Shown: positions 8,925-18,552 of the stretch, piece after piece
How positions within the stretch are numbered: the stretch's first letter is position 1
Layout: each line of letters begins with the position of its first letter
Assembly (NCBI RefSeq): GCF_000236035.1
Contig: NZ_JH393258.1
Span: 124,001 to 188,000 of the forward strand
DNA from: Vreelandella boliviensis LC1
GTDB taxonomy: Bacteria > Pseudomonadota > Gammaproteobacteria > Pseudomonadales > Halomonadaceae
Length of the DNA: 64,000 nt
Direction of reading: 5' to 3'
The notes under the pieces: generated by a model
Seen by the model: only the letters and a program-made list of their open reading frames with translations
What the model was told of the DNA's origin: nothing
The model's database searches: none
Program-made: the position numbers and the translations under genes

Positions 8925-9092
8925 GCAAGCTCCGGCTCACTAGGGGTCATCAAACATTCAAAGGCAAAGCGCAAAATGGTAGCAAAAGCCTGGGTGCTAT
9001 ACTTGCTATTTCACTGGCGATGCTTCCACCCTGTCAGGAATCCATGAATACCATCGCGTGCTTTACGTGAGGTGGTCAGCCGCCTACATTCG

Positions 9093-9107
9093 GGTAATAA
9101 AACTACA
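9093..9107 (-). promoter_or_regulatory. Probable HexR operator 1 upstream of edd
   Basis: Read on the minus strand this is TGTAGTTTTATTACC, which fits the published HexR palindrome TGTARTWWWAYTACA at all but the last base. It lies about 100 bases before the edd ATG. The rest of 8925-9205 holds only the promoters of cobT and edd as far as I can see. Confidence 0.7.
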
Positions 9108-9154
9108 AATGTGGTTTTTATTGCCGTAAAGTCTCTTAAATCGACGCTAAAAAA

Positions 9155-9169
9155 TGTAAAATAACTACA
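9155..9169 (+). promoter_or_regulatory. Probable HexR operator 2 upstream of edd
   Basis: TGTAAAATAACTACA, an inverted repeat with TGTA and TACA ends and an A/T centre, 36 bases before the edd ATG. Read on the other strand (TGTAGTTATTTTACA) it differs from the HexR consensus at one position. The closeness to the start suits repression. Confidence 0.7.
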
Positions 9170-9205
9170 ATATTTATTCACCGTCTCTATCATGCAGAGG
9201 TCCCT

Positions 9206-11095
9206 ATGCCGAGCTCAACACCTGCCACTTTAAATTCTACCGTCGCTGAGGTTACCCAGCGCATTCGTGAGCGTTCTGCTGAGCGTCGCGCCCTCTACGA
9301 ACAACGCATGGCTGACCAGCATAAACGCGGTGTGCACCGTGCTGAGTTAAGCTGCGGCAATCTGGCCCACGGCTTTGCTGCCTGCAACCCGCAGGACAAA
9401 GATTCCCTCAAACTGATGAACAGCGCCAACCTGGGAATCATTTCGGCCTACAACGACATGTTGTCGGCTCACCAGCCGTTTGAAACCTTCCCGGCCACTA
9501 TTAAAGCCGCTGCCAGCGCGATGGGGTCAACGGCCCAGTTTGCCGGTGGTGTACCGGCAATGTGCGATGGCGTGACCCAGGGCCAGCCGGGGATGGAGCT
9601 ATCGCTGTTTTCACGGGATGTGATTGCCATGGCCGCCGCCGTAGGGCTTTCCCACAACATGTTTGACGCTGCGCTCTACCTGGGCGTGTGCGATAAGATT
9701 ATCCCTGGGCTGTTTATTAGCGCCGCACGCTTTGGCCACCTGCCAGCAATGTTTGTGCCAGCAGGCCCCATGCCCAGCGGCCTGCCGAATAAAGAGAAGG
9801 CGCGTATCCGCCAACTCTACGCAGAAGGTAAAGTGGGCCGTGCTGAGCTGCTGGAGGCGGAATCCGACTCCTACCACAGCCCCGGCACCTGCACCTTCTA
9901 CGGCACGGCCAACTCCAACCAGCTGATGATGGAAGTCATGGGCCTGCACCTGCCGGGCACCTCCTTCGTCAATCCTGGCACCGAGATGCGCGAAGCACTG
10001 ACCCGCTACGCCACCGAACAGGCGATTCGCAACACCGAGCCCGGCGGCAACTATCGCCCGTTCTACAAGCAGATCGACGAGCGCGCCATCGTCAATGCCG
10101 TCGTTGGGCTTCTCGCTTCTGGCGGTTCGACCAACCACACGCTCCACCTGATTGCCATGGCCGCCGCTGCGGGCATTACCCTAAATTGGGATGACTTCAC
10201 CGATCTTTCCGCGGTCACGCCCAGCCTGATGAAGGTGTACCCCAACGGTCAGGCGGATATCAACCACTTCCAAGCCGCTGGTGGCATGAGCTATTTATTC
10301 CGCGAGCTGCTGGGCGCTGGCCTGCTCCACGGCGATATTCCCACCGTGTTCGGCACCGACCTGACTGCCTACACCCAGGAGCCTTTCCTGGAAGACGGCA
10401 AAGTCGTCTGGCACGAAGGCCCTGAGAAGAGCCTCGACGAAGCTGTGCTAAGCCCCGTCGCCAATCCCTTTGCGCCGACGGGCGGCCTTACAGTAATGAA
10501 AGGCAACCTGGGCCGCGGTGTGATCAAAGTCTCCGCGGTGGCCGAGGAGCATCGCATCGTTGAAGCACCGGTGAAGATTTTCGAAGACCAGAACGAAATG
10601 AAAGCGGCGTTTGAGTCCGGCGATCTAGATCGCGATGTAATCGTGGTCGTCCGCTTCCAGGGCCCCAAAGCCAACGGTATGCCGGAACTCCACAAGCTGA
10701 CACCGTTCCTGGGCGTGCTACAGGACCGTGGCTATAAAGTGGCGCTGGTCACTGACGGCCGCATGTCGGGCGCATCGGGCAAGGTACCGGCTTCCATTCA
10801 CATGAGCCCGGAGGCCCTGGACGGCGGCCCACTGGCCAAACTCCGCGATGGCGATATCGTCCGCCTGGATGCCAACGCCGGTACGTTGGAAGCCAAAGTT
10901 GCCCCTGCTACCTGGGCTAATCGGGAATTGGCGATTGGCAACCTGGATCACTACCACGTTGGCCTGGGCCGTGAGCTGTTTTCAGGCTTTCGCCACTTGG
11001 CCATGCGCGGCGAGGAAGGCGCTGGCGTGTTTGGTGGTTTTGAAGCCGACGACCTCGCCCGCCAGCAGGGGCAAATCTCACAAGAGGATGCCTGA
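9206..11095 (+). CDS. edd: 6-phosphogluconate dehydratase Edd
   Basis: First committed enzyme of the Entner-Doudoroff route, converting 6-phosphogluconate to KDPG in the cytoplasm. It belongs to the IlvD/Edd iron-sulfur dehydratases. Motifs: [40 protein letters not shown] and [20 protein letters not shown], which supply the cluster cysteines, [16 protein letters not shown], and [19 protein letters not shown] near the C terminus. 629 residues is longer than IlvD and normal for Edd. An AGAGGT ribosome site precedes the ATG. The stop overlaps the glk start (TGATG). Two HexR-like sites lie upstream. Confidence 0.96.
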   Translation: MPSSTPATLNSTVAEVTQRIRERSAERRALYEQRMADQHKRGVHRAELSCGNLAHGFAACNPQDKDSLKLMNSANLGIISAYNDMLSAHQPFETFPATIKAAASAMGSTAQFAGGVPAMCDGVTQGQPGMELSLFSRDVIAMAAAVGLSHNMFDAALYLGVCDKIIPGLFISAARFGHLPAMFVPAGPMPSGLPNKEKARIRQLYAEGKVGRAELLEAESDSYHSPGTCTFYGTANSNQLMMEVMGLHLPGTSFVNPGTEMREALTRYATEQAIRNTEPGGNYRPFYKQIDERAIVNAVVGLLASGGSTNHTLHLIAMAAAAGITLNWDDFTDLSAVTPSLMKVYPNGQADINHFQAAGGMSYLFRELLGAGLLHGDIPTVFGTDLTAYTQEPFLEDGKVVWHEGPEKSLDEAVLSPVANPFAPTGGLTVMKGNLGRGVIKVSAVAEEHRIVEAPVKIFEDQNEMKAAFESGDLDRDVIVVVRFQGPKANGMPELHKLTPFLGVLQDRGYKVALVTDGRMSGASGKVPASIHMSPEALDGGPLAKLRDGDIVRLDANAGTLEAKVAPATWANRELAIGNLDHYHVGLGRELFSGFRHLAMRGEEGAGVFGGFEADDLARQQGQISQEDA

Positions 11096-12060
11096 TGCGA
11101 CCGGCACTCATCGGCGATATTGGGGGCACCAACGCACGACTGGCGTTGGTGTCGCCCGGTGAAATAACCCCGCGCGATATTTTGAATCTACCCTGCGCCG
11201 ACTACCCCGGCATTGTCGAAGCGGTTCAAGACTACTTGAACTGCGTGGGCGCCACCGGTGACAACGCGCCTCAAGAGGCGTGTTTGGCGTTTGCCTGCCC
11301 CGTTCATAACGAGCGGGTCAAAATGACCAATAACCATTGGGACTTTTTAAAGAGCGACGTCCAACAGACGCTCAACCTGTCCCTTTTTAAAGTCATCAAC
11401 GACTTCACCGCCCAGGCATTGGGTGTACCCCATGTGGCTGAAAGTGATTTAGTGGAAATCCAGCCAGGCCAAACCCAAGCACACTCGACACGCTTGGTGA
11501 TCGGCCCTGGTACCGGGCTGGGCGTTGCCGGGGTATTTCCCGGGCAGCACGCCTGGATACCGCTCCCCACCGAAGGCGGCCACGTTACTTTTGCGCCCAC
11601 GGATAGCACCGAGCGGGCGCTGCTGGAGGTATTTCTGCAGCGTCACAAACGGGTGAGTGTAGAGCGCATCTTGTGCGGTCAGGGGTTACTGGAGCTTTAC
11701 CAAGCGCACTGTAGACTTGAGGGAATTGAGCCAAGCCTCACCAGCCCCGCAGAGGTGACCACAGCGGCCAATGAAGGCGATAGCCTTGCTACCGCTGCCC
11801 TGCTGCGCTTTCTAAAAATTCTTGGTGATGTGTGCGGCGACGCCACGTTAACCATGGGCGCTAGGGGCGGGGTCTATCTATGTGGCGGTATTCTTCCACG
11901 CCTGCTGGAGTGGCTGCCAAAAAGCGAATTGCGCGAGGCCTTTGTTGATAAAGGCCGCATGGGCGCCTACAACGCCGACATCCCCGTGTGGGTGGTGACC
12001 GCGCCTTGGACGGGGCTGCTAGGCGCTGCCGAAGCACTGCATAACGAAGAAGTTTTCTGA
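11095..12060 (+). CDS. glk: Glucokinase Glk
   Basis: Phosphorylates glucose with ATP to feed zwf and the Entner-Doudoroff route. The N terminus RPALIGDIGGTNARLALVS is the phosphate-binding motif of the Glk (non-ROK, E. coli-type) family; VINDFTAQALGVPHV carries the catalytic Asp, and VIGPGTGLGVAGVFPG and LPTEGGHVTFAP follow. 321 residues, as usual. Coupled to edd by a one-base overlap, the same edd-glk pairing seen in pseudomonads and related bacteria, so it should share HexR control. Confidence 0.95.
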   Translation: MRPALIGDIGGTNARLALVSPGEITPRDILNLPCADYPGIVEAVQDYLNCVGATGDNAPQEACLAFACPVHNERVKMTNNHWDFLKSDVQQTLNLSLFKVINDFTAQALGVPHVAESDLVEIQPGQTQAHSTRLVIGPGTGLGVAGVFPGQHAWIPLPTEGGHVTFAPTDSTERALLEVFLQRHKRVSVERILCGQGLLELYQAHCRLEGIEPSLTSPAEVTTAANEGDSLATAALLRFLKILGDVCGDATLTMGARGGVYLCGGILPRLLEWLPKSELREAFVDKGRMGAYNADIPVWVVTAPWTGLLGAAEALHNEEVF

Positions 12061-12094
12061 CAGCATTTCTAATAAAATCAACAGGGAACCAGCT

Positions 12095-12964
12095 ATGCCC
12101 GCCGCCACTTTTGATGTGCCGTTTGTACTCGGCATGATGCGCTTGCACGAAGCGCCTGCCATGCATGCCCCTGAACAGTTAGCCGATTGGATCGAAGCGC
12201 ACCTGGAACAGGGCCTAAACTGGTTTGACCATGCCGATATCTACGGTAGCAACCAAGGTGAAACGCTGTTTGGCGCCGCGCTAAAAGCCCGCCCTGCCCT
12301 GGCTCGGCGGGTTCATATTGTCACCAAAGCGAGCATCGCCAACGATAACCCCGCGCCCGGATCGGGTAAGGTAAAACACTACAACGTTAGCCCTGCTTAT
12401 TTAAATAGCGCCATCGACGCATCGCTTGGGCGTTTAAATGTCGAACGCCTCGATCATTTTTTGATTCATCGGCCCGACCTGTTGATGAACGCGGAAGCTA
12501 CCGGTCGTGTGTTGGACGATGCCATTGAAGCGGGCAAAATTGGTGCTGCGGGCATTTCCAACCATTTACCAAGCCAGTGGCGGCGCTTGCAAGGCGCCAT
12601 GCATCACCGCCTAAGTGCCAACCAGATCGAGCTCTCAATCGCCCATACAACGCCTCTGTTCGACGGTAGCTTTGATGATCTTTGCGCCGACGGTCACGCC
12701 CCCATGGCGTGGTCGCCACTTGCGGGCGGGCAGCTGATGCAGGGCGCCGTTGGCGACTGTTTGGATAAGTGGGCAACCAAGCTTGAGTGCGCTCCAAGCG
12801 CTTTAGCGCTGGCATGGCTGCGCAGCCTACCCAACTCGCCGGTACCGGTGATTGGCAGCGTTAAACATGACCGCATCAGCGATATGCTGAATGGCCCCGC
12901 AACGCTACCCCCGGAAGCGTGGTATGAACTGCTTGAAGCCGCGCGCGGCCACTGCGTGGCATAA
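12095..12964 (+). CDS. Aldo/keto reductase (YdhF-like)
   Basis: NADPH-dependent oxidoreductase of the aldo/keto reductase family, substrate unknown. The catalytic tetrad can be read: Asp and Tyr in NWFDHADIYGSNQGE (about residues 43-57), Lys in HIVTKASI, His in DHFLIHRPDLLM. The cofactor end is AWSPLAGGQ and PVIGSVKHDRISDM. 289 residues is typical. It lies 34 bases after glk on the same strand with a ribosome site CAGGGAA, so it may be co-transcribed with edd-glk. Nothing in the sequence fixes the substrate; a sugar or a small carbonyl is possible. Confidence 0.85.
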   Translation: MPAATFDVPFVLGMMRLHEAPAMHAPEQLADWIEAHLEQGLNWFDHADIYGSNQGETLFGAALKARPALARRVHIVTKASIANDNPAPGSGKVKHYNVSPAYLNSAIDASLGRLNVERLDHFLIHRPDLLMNAEATGRVLDDAIEAGKIGAAGISNHLPSQWRRLQGAMHHRLSANQIELSIAHTTPLFDGSFDDLCADGHAPMAWSPLAGGQLMQGAVGDCLDKWATKLECAPSALALAWLRSLPNSPVPVIGSVKHDRISDMLNGPATLPPEAWYELLEAARGHCVA

Positions 12965-12990
12965 AACTGTTCGGTGCAGCATTGTCTTTA

Positions 12991-13033
12991 AAAAACTGCC
13001 TGTAAAAAACTGCCTAGTTAAAAACTGCCTAGT
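12991..13033 (+). repeat. Three short tandem repeats before the fructokinase gene
   Basis: Three near-copies of a 13-16 base unit built on AAAAACTGCCTAGT stand end to end between the aldo/keto reductase gene and the fructokinase gene. The copies differ by one base in the A run and in the last bases. They could be a slippage product or binding sites; no function is shown. Confidence 0.8.
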
Positions 13034-13083
13034 AAATAACTTGATCGTTATAAAACAAATACATTAATTTTAAGGAGCCACAA

Positions 13084-14046
13084 ATGACACCCGTTATCGC
13101 CTTTGGGGAAGCGCTGGTTGATATGCTCTCCAGTCGCTTGGGGGCAGCCACTGATGCCCAGGAAACCTTTACCCCCTACGCCGGTGGCGCCCCTGCGAAC
13201 GTGGCGGTCGCCTGCGCCCGCTTGGGTGTACCTAGCCAGTTTCTGGGTATGGTGGGTGACGATACCTTTGGGCATTTTCTGCTGCGTGAACTTAAACATC
13301 ATGGCGTAGACACCAGCGGCGTTATGCTCACAAAGCAGTCGCGCACGGCGCTGGCGTTTGTTTCCCGGGATGACGTTGGCGAACGCACCTTTGATTTTTA
13401 TCGCCCACCCGCCGCTGATCTGCTTTATCGCCTAGAGCATTTACCCCAGGGTATTTTTGAGACCCCTGCCATTCTGCACCTGTGCAGTAACAGCCTGACT
13501 GACCCCGAGATCGCCGACGTTACCCTGGCGATGGCCACCATGGCCAAGCGCGCCGGTTGCCTTGTCAGCGTAGACGCCAATTTACGCCATAACCTGTGGC
13601 CCGGCGGTGAAGCGGATGCCAGCTTAGTCACACAGCTGCTAGACGGCGCAGAGCTGCTCAAGCTCTCCCAGGAAGAGCTCGACTACTTACGTGCCGATCA
13701 TCCTGCAGAATCGTGGCTTTCAGAACGGCTCGCGGCAGGGGTAAAAGTTATTTTGATTACCGACGGCCCCAATGATGTCTTACTCAAAGGCGTCGGTATC
13801 GACCAGCGAATTGCGCCACCCAAAGTGGAAGCGGTAGATACCACCGCCGGGGGCGACGCCTTTATTGGCGGGCTGTTATCAGAGCTCTCGGCTCACGGCA
13901 TCAATGAAAACTGGCATAACGATACAGATTTTCTTCATCGTGCGGTGGATACCGCCTGCCGTTGCGGCGCCCATGCGGTCACTCGGCCAGGCGCTTACGC
14001 CTCACTCCCCACCCACGCGGATATCGAAGCGCTTCGCGCAGGCTGA
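13084..14046 (+). CDS. PfkB-family sugar kinase, probable fructokinase
   Basis: Ribokinase-type kinase that most likely converts fructose to fructose 6-phosphate. The start MTPVIAFGEALVDMLSS and APYAGGAPANVAVACARLGV-like block (YAGGAPANVAVACARLG) are the substrate-binding signature; VDTTAGGDAFIGGLLSEL near residue 250 is the catalytic anion-hole motif with the Asp base. 320 residues. TAAGGAG lies seven bases before the ATG. It has its own upstream region and ends before a strong terminator. Cytoplasmic fructose could come from mannitol or sorbitol oxidation or from sucrose, which would fit the neighbouring transporter, but a 2-keto-3-deoxygluconate kinase cannot be excluded by eye. Confidence 0.82.
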   Translation: MTPVIAFGEALVDMLSSRLGAATDAQETFTPYAGGAPANVAVACARLGVPSQFLGMVGDDTFGHFLLRELKHHGVDTSGVMLTKQSRTALAFVSRDDVGERTFDFYRPPAADLLYRLEHLPQGIFETPAILHLCSNSLTDPEIADVTLAMATMAKRAGCLVSVDANLRHNLWPGGEADASLVTQLLDGAELLKLSQEELDYLRADHPAESWLSERLAAGVKVILITDGPNDVLLKGVGIDQRIAPPKVEAVDTTAGGDAFIGGLLSELSAHGINENWHNDTDFLHRAVDTACRCGAHAVTRPGAYASLPTHADIEALRAG

Positions 14047-14069
14047 TATATAAAGCCTTCAATTAAAAT

Positions 14070-14097
14070 GCCACCCTTTTTTTAGGTGGCGTTTTAT
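14070..14097. terminator. Bidirectional intrinsic terminator between fructokinase and xylB
   Basis: Stem GCCACC / GGTGGC with an A/T-rich loop, followed by GTTTTATTT on the plus strand and ATTTTAATT on the minus strand. It stands between two convergent genes and can serve both. Confidence 0.85.
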
Positions 14098-14114
14098 TTG
14101 CGGCTGATTAATTA

Positions 14115-15599
14115 TCAAACATCAAATTCAGGTTCTAGGGCACGGTATAGACGCTTATAACGTGCAAAGTTATTGGCATGCCGGTGTTTTTTCGGGCTTG
14201 GTTCAAAGACTCTTTCGATCTTGGGCGGCTGACAGACCGCCTCGGGATTTTCTTGAGTGACCGCCAAACGCGCTAAACGCGCAGCCCCAAAAGCAGGGCC
14301 CGACTCACTCTCTTCGCATCGCATAATAGGCCGCTCTAAAATATCAGCCAGTAGTTGCAGCCAATAATCACTTCGGCTCCCCCCTCCAATCACGGTTAAT
14401 CGCGTGATCGGCGTACCGGCCTGCTCGATGACATTCCGCGCTTCGCGTAACGAAAACCCCACGCCTTCCAACACGGCCTGAATCACTTCGCCTACACTGC
14501 TGGATGGGTGTAAACCAAACAGAACGCCGCGGGCATCGGGGTTGTTATGGGGTGTTCGTTCGCCGTTTAAATAAGGCAGAAACAGCAATGACGACGCGGC
14601 ACTTTTTTGATTTTCAGCAGCAGCCAGGGCTTCGTCAATCGATACACCCATCAGTTTAGCCGCCCAGGCGAGTACGCTTGCCCCATTGAGCATTGCTGCC
14701 ATTTGAAACCAACGGCCTGGTAGCGCATGGGCAAAGGCGTGCAATGCATGCTCCGGGGCTGGGCGGTAACCTGATGTGGCGATAAACAGCTGACTCGATG
14801 TCCCTAGGGTAAAGAAAGCATCACCTTCGTTAATGGCTCCTAAACCTAGCGCCCCCGCTGCTACATCTCCCGCACCGGCAGCAATCGGAACCTGGTTTTC
14901 AATATCCCACTCAATGCCCCATCGAGCTGCGATATCCGGTTTGAGCGTGGCCAAAGCGGTACTGCCCTCCGCCAATTGCGGCAACTGGTGCTCAGCGACC
15001 CCACACACTGCCAGTATCTCTGGGCTCCACGCTCGCCTAGCTTGATCAAGCAGCTGGGTGCCCGACGCATCACACATATCGGTGATGCGCTCACCACTCA
15101 TCCGCCAACGGACGTAATCCTTTGGCAAAAGGAAGTGGTGGGCATTGGCTAGCGTTTCCGGCTCGTGGTCTTTTAACCACAACAGTTTGGCTGCCCAAAA
15201 GGCAGGCATGGGTTCAATACTGGTAATCGTAGCAACGTTATTTTTCAAGTGCTGTTTAAGCTGCTGACACTGCTGGCTCGCCCGGCTGTCGTTCCACAAA
15301 ATGGCCGGACGAATGACGCCGCCGAGCCGGTTCTGAACCACCAACCCATGCATTTGGCCGGATAACCCTATCCCCGCCACTTTTGCCATGGCAGCGCCAG
15401 CCTGCTGCCTTAATTGCGCGACCACCTTTTCAACAGCTTGCCACCACAGTTCAGGATCCTGCTCTGCCCAGCCAGCATTGGGGTGAGTAACGCTGTAAGC
15501 CGAGCTTGCGGTCGCCAGACAGAACTGGTGAGCATCGACCAAAACGCCTTTTACCGCCGAGGTGCCAATATCCAGGCCTAAATACGTCTGCATACTCAT
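14115..15599 (-). CDS. xylB: Xylulokinase XylB
   Basis: FGGY-family kinase that phosphorylates D-xylulose. It begins MSMQTYLGLDIGTSAVKGVL (phosphate 1 motif), then AGWAEQDPELWW and GIGLSGQMHGLVV (typical of xylulokinases), ILWNDSRASQQCQQL, and the C-terminal FGGY signature region TRLTVIGGGSRSDYWLQLLA and GPAFGAARLA. About 494 residues. The ATG at 15599 has GGAAGG five bases ahead; the frame opens further upstream without a better site. It follows the ABC ATPase gene by 20 bases and should be co-transcribed with it. A pentitol or xylose dehydrogenase/isomerase that would supply xylulose is not in the window. Confidence 0.9.
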   Translation of the reverse strand: MSMQTYLGLDIGTSAVKGVLVDAHQFCLATASSAYSVTHPNAGWAEQDPELWWQAVEKVVAQLRQQAGAAMAKVAGIGLSGQMHGLVVQNRLGGVIRPAILWNDSRASQQCQQLKQHLKNNVATITSIEPMPAFWAAKLLWLKDHEPETLANAHHFLLPKDYVRWRMSGERITDMCDASGTQLLDQARRAWSPEILAVCGVAEHQLPQLAEGSTALATLKPDIAARWGIEWDIENQVPIAAGAGDVAAGALGLGAINEGDAFFTLGTSSQLFIATSGYRPAPEHALHAFAHALPGRWFQMAAMLNGASVLAWAAKLMGVSIDEALAAAENQKSAASSLLFLPYLNGERTPHNNPDARGVLFGLHPSSSVGEVIQAVLEGVGFSLREARNVIEQAGTPITRLTVIGGGSRSDYWLQLLADILERPIMRCEESESGPAFGAARLARLAVTQENPEAVCQPPKIERVFEPSPKKHRHANNFARYKRLYRALEPEFDV

Positions 15600-15619
15600 G
15601 GGTGCCTTCCGTCTTGTGG

Positions 15620-16702
15620 TTAGGCTGCCTGGGAGGACGCGTGCCAAGCAATGCGTTCACCGCTAACCGCATCAAACAGATGGTTTTTATTCACATCAAT
15701 GGCCAGCTGGATGGTGTCGCCGGGCTTAATCTGATGGCGTTCACGGAACACAATGGTGATATGTTGATCGCCTAACTTAGCGACCACATGAATCTCAGCG
15801 CCGGTGGGTTCCACCGTGATGACCTCTACCGGAACGCCTTGATCTGCCAGCGTCATATCCTCCGGGCGAATACCGTAGACCGCGTCGACTGCCGAGTTGG
15901 AGATATCAATATCTCCCAACGGCAATTGGCCACCGCCACGCACCTGGAAATGCCCATCGTCGCCCACTCGGCCATGAATCAAGTTCATACCCGGTGAGCC
16001 AATAAAACTGGCCACAAACAAATTAGCGGGGTGGTCGTACAGCTCCAGCGGCGTGCCCATTTGTTGAACGTAGCCTTGATGCAGTACCACAATACGGTCA
16101 GCCATGGTCATAGCTTCAATTTGGTCATGGGTAACATACACGGTAGTGGTTTTAAGCCGCTGATGTAGCTCTTTAATTTCCGTACGCATGGAAACACGCA
16201 GCTTAGCATCCAGGTTTGAGAGCGGTTCATCAAACAGGAACACCTGCGGGTCACGCACAATCGCTCGGCCCATCGCCACCCGCTGACGCTGGCCACCAGA
16301 AAGCTCACGCGGAAAACGTTTTAACAGCGGCTCTAAATTGAGAATCTCAGCGGCGGCATTCACCTTCTGGTTAATCTCGCTTTTGGGCGCTTTAGATAGC
16401 TTCAGTGAGAAACCCATATTGTCAGCGACCGTCATGTGCGGATAGAGCGCGTAGCTCTGAAATACCATGGCGATATCGCGCGCTTTGGGTGACATATCGT
16501 TCACCACTTTGCCGCCAATCTTCACATTACCGTCGCTGATCGACTCAAGCCCGGCAATCATTCGCAGCAACGTGGACTTACCGCAGCCGGAAGGCCCCAC
16601 CAGAATGACAAATTCACCGTCGTTAATTTCGATATCCACACCGTGGATCACTCGCTCTTCCCCGAAGCGTTTTTGCACATTTTCCAGCGTAATGTTAGCC
16701 AT
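15620..16702 (-). CDS. ABC transporter ATPase, UgpC/MsmK/SmoK (CUT1) family
   Basis: Energises a carbohydrate ABC importer. Walker A VGPSGCGKSTLLRMIAGL (residues about 33-50), Q-loop VFQSYALYPHMTV, signature LSGGQRQRVAMGRAI, Walker B QVFLFDEPLSNLDAKLR, H-loop YVTHDQIEAMTMADRI, then a C-terminal TOBE/MalK-like regulatory region (YGIRPEDMTL). 360 residues. It is divergent from the binding protein gene at 17163 and lies upstream of xylB on the minus strand, so the transporter is split over two transcripts. Confidence 0.92.
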   Translation of the reverse strand: MANITLENVQKRFGEERVIHGVDIEINDGEFVILVGPSGCGKSTLLRMIAGLESISDGNVKIGGKVVNDMSPKARDIAMVFQSYALYPHMTVADNMGFSLKLSKAPKSEINQKVNAAAEILNLEPLLKRFPRELSGGQRQRVAMGRAIVRDPQVFLFDEPLSNLDAKLRVSMRTEIKELHQRLKTTTVYVTHDQIEAMTMADRIVVLHQGYVQQMGTPLELYDHPANLFVASFIGSPGMNLIHGRVGDDGHFQVRGGGQLPLGDIDISNSAVDAVYGIRPEDMTLADQGVPVEVITVEPTGAEIHVVAKLGDQHITIVFRERHQIKPGDTIQLAIDVNKNHLFDAVSGERIAWHASSQAA

Positions 16703-17162
16703 CGTTGTATATCCTTCTTTGGTCTAATAAGAGCAGTAAAGTGGCTAAAAGTATCGGCATCCAATGTTTAGCGTTAGACATTAGTCCAAATAATCATCTA
16801 TTTAAACTTAAATATTCAACGTTTAAAAGGATCATTACGACCTCAACCCTTAGCCCTACAAAAAACATAAACACATGTTTTTATTGGTTTTTAAATTCAC
16901 CTCTAGCTATTATGTTGCCGATCAAAAAACACTAGCGTTACTTATTCTCGGCTCACCCTGTAGTTATTAATTACGCTAGGTGACACGATTCTGCAAATCC
17001 TTTATGTTGAACGTCGATCAGATTGGAATTTGATCCAATAAAGTGCCTGGAACAAATTCCTTACTAATAATCACAATGGGTTCTAGCGATTCACCCTTGT
17101 AGCGGCGATGCTTACTTTCGACAGAAAGGGCATAACAATAAAGAGCCTTAGGAGATAGACAC
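16703..17162. promoter_or_regulatory. Divergent promoter region of the ABC ATPase and binding-protein genes
   Basis: 460 bases without a gene, A/T-rich in the first half. An imperfect 20-base palindrome (16 of 20 positions symmetric) spans 16763-16782. Two related inverted repeats follow at 17022-17062, listed separately. AGCCTTAGGAG before 17163 is the ribosome site of the binding protein. No open frame with good support was seen. Confidence 0.6.
17022..17062. promoter_or_regulatory. Pair of related operator-like inverted repeats
   Basis: ATTGGAATTTGATCCAAT at 17022-17039 is a perfect 6+6 inverted repeat with a 6-base spacer. Read on the minus strand it is TTGGATCAAATTCCAA, which matches CTGGAACAAATTCCTT at 17047-17062 in 13 of 16 positions. 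Two copies of the same symmetrical word 25 bases apart suggest a regulator of the sugar transporter; its gene is not identified. Confidence 0.5.
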
Positions 17163-18524
17163 ATGACAACAACACGCATGCTCACCGCCACCGGATTAGG
17201 CCTAGCCATAGCCACGGCCAGCGCTACGGCAATGGCGGAAGACGTTACCATCCGCTGGGCGCTTCACCCGGGTGAAGAAGCCGATGCCGTAGTGAACTAC
17301 TTTGCCCCCGAATATGAGCGCCAAACCGGCGTTAAAGTGATTGGTGAGATACTGCCACCCGACCAGTTACGCGACCGCATGTCGATCGAAGCCATTGGCG
17401 GCACCGGGCGTTGGGACATGGGCTATCACAGTCCTGGCTGGTTTGGCAGTTTCAAAGACCATGTGGTCGATTTAACGCCCTACATCGAAAAATATGATTT
17501 TGATATTGATGCTTATCCAGCGCGAATTCGCGAATCTCACATGGAGAGCAGTGCCCGCCCTGGTGAAATTATCGCCCTGCCCACCACGCCCGCGGCGCCT
17601 ATGTTAATCGTCCGCGAAGATTTCTTCTCACACCCGGATGAGCAAGCCGCCTTCGAGGAAGAGTACGGGCGCAAGCTTGAAGTCCCGCGCACCTGGCAGG
17701 AGCTTTACGAGGTGGGTGAGTTTTTCACGCGTGAAGCGGGTGAAACCGTTGCCGGTGAAACCCTCGAAGAGGATCTATACGGCTGGACCGACGCTTTAGG
17801 TGCGGGCAGCGGCGTGGCACGTAGCTTTATCGTCATGCTCTACTCAACGGGCCTTGAAGGCTGGGACGAAAACTATCAACCCGACCTTGATCACCCCATC
17901 TTAGTCGAGGCCGCCAACCTGTTTGTCGATCTTGCCAATGACGTGGCGCCCCGCGCTGCCCGTAACTGGGATTTTCTTGAAGGGCTAAGCTACTTCCGCG
18001 ATGGCCGTTTAGCCATGGCCACCATGTGGCCCCAGGGGCTTTCCACGGTTGAAGACCCTCAAGGTGAAGCCGCAGGTAACGTGGGCTATCAACCGCTACC
18101 CGCCTTCGAAGGCAACCTGCAGGATTACCCCCAAGGCGTGCCCTTCTTAGGTGGCGGCGGGGTCTTCGTTATGGATACTGAAAATTCAGAAGAAGCGTTT
18201 AAATTTCTGAAATGGATGCTGCAGGATAACGAAATCGAGTGGGGTAAACGCACTAAGCAATTTTCACGCGTAGCCCACTTCAACAGCGAAGAGTTACGTG
18301 GCCTGGAATCCCACTATGCTGACTTCTTGCCCGCCTACGAGCAGACCCTTGAGCACGTATTTGTTCGTCAGGGCATTCCTGAATACGGGACCGTTATGTG
18401 GCAGGGCACCGTTGACTTCGCCACCGAAGTGATGAGCGGCGACCTAACCCCAGAGCAAGCGCAGGATCGCTGGGTAGATAACATGACCCGTACCTTCCAG
18501 CGCGCAGGCTACCTCGAACGCTAG
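17163..18524 (+). CDS. Carbohydrate ABC transporter substrate-binding protein (CUT1, probable polyol/sugar)
   Basis: Periplasmic receptor of a sugar importer. A signal peptide (LTATGLGLAIATASATAMAE) ends near residue 25. The mature part has the extracellular solute-binding protein type 1 fold pattern: APEYERQTGVKVIGEILPPD, GTGRWDMGYHSPGWFG, VVDLTPYIEKYDFD, LEVPRTWQELYEVGEFF and GRLAMATMWPQG. 453 residues. The same operon encodes two permeases; the ATPase and xylulokinase are divergent. The xylulokinase and fructokinase nearby favour a polyol or pentose, but the ligand cannot be read from sequence. Confidence 0.88.
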   Translation: MTTTRMLTATGLGLAIATASATAMAEDVTIRWALHPGEEADAVVNYFAPEYERQTGVKVIGEILPPDQLRDRMSIEAIGGTGRWDMGYHSPGWFGSFKDHVVDLTPYIEKYDFDIDAYPARIRESHMESSARPGEIIALPTTPAAPMLIVREDFFSHPDEQAAFEEEYGRKLEVPRTWQELYEVGEFFTREAGETVAGETLEEDLYGWTDALGAGSGVARSFIVMLYSTGLEGWDENYQPDLDHPILVEAANLFVDLANDVAPRAARNWDFLEGLSYFRDGRLAMATMWPQGLSTVEDPQGEAAGNVGYQPLPAFEGNLQDYPQGVPFLGGGGVFVMDTENSEEAFKFLKWMLQDNEIEWGKRTKQFSRVAHFNSEELRGLESHYADFLPAYEQTLEHVFVRQGIPEYGTVMWQGTVDFATEVMSGDLTPEQAQDRWVDNMTRTFQRAGYLER

Positions 18525-18552
18525 GCTACCTCGTACCCTAACCTCTTTGGCG

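Noticed and set aside
8925-9205. A second cobalamin riboswitch before cobT
   Set aside because: No B12 box (GCCACTG with GGGAAGG) or CCGCAACGG core was found on the minus strand there.
12991-13033. CRISPR-like repeats
   Set aside because: Units are too short, contiguous and without spacers; no cas genes are present.
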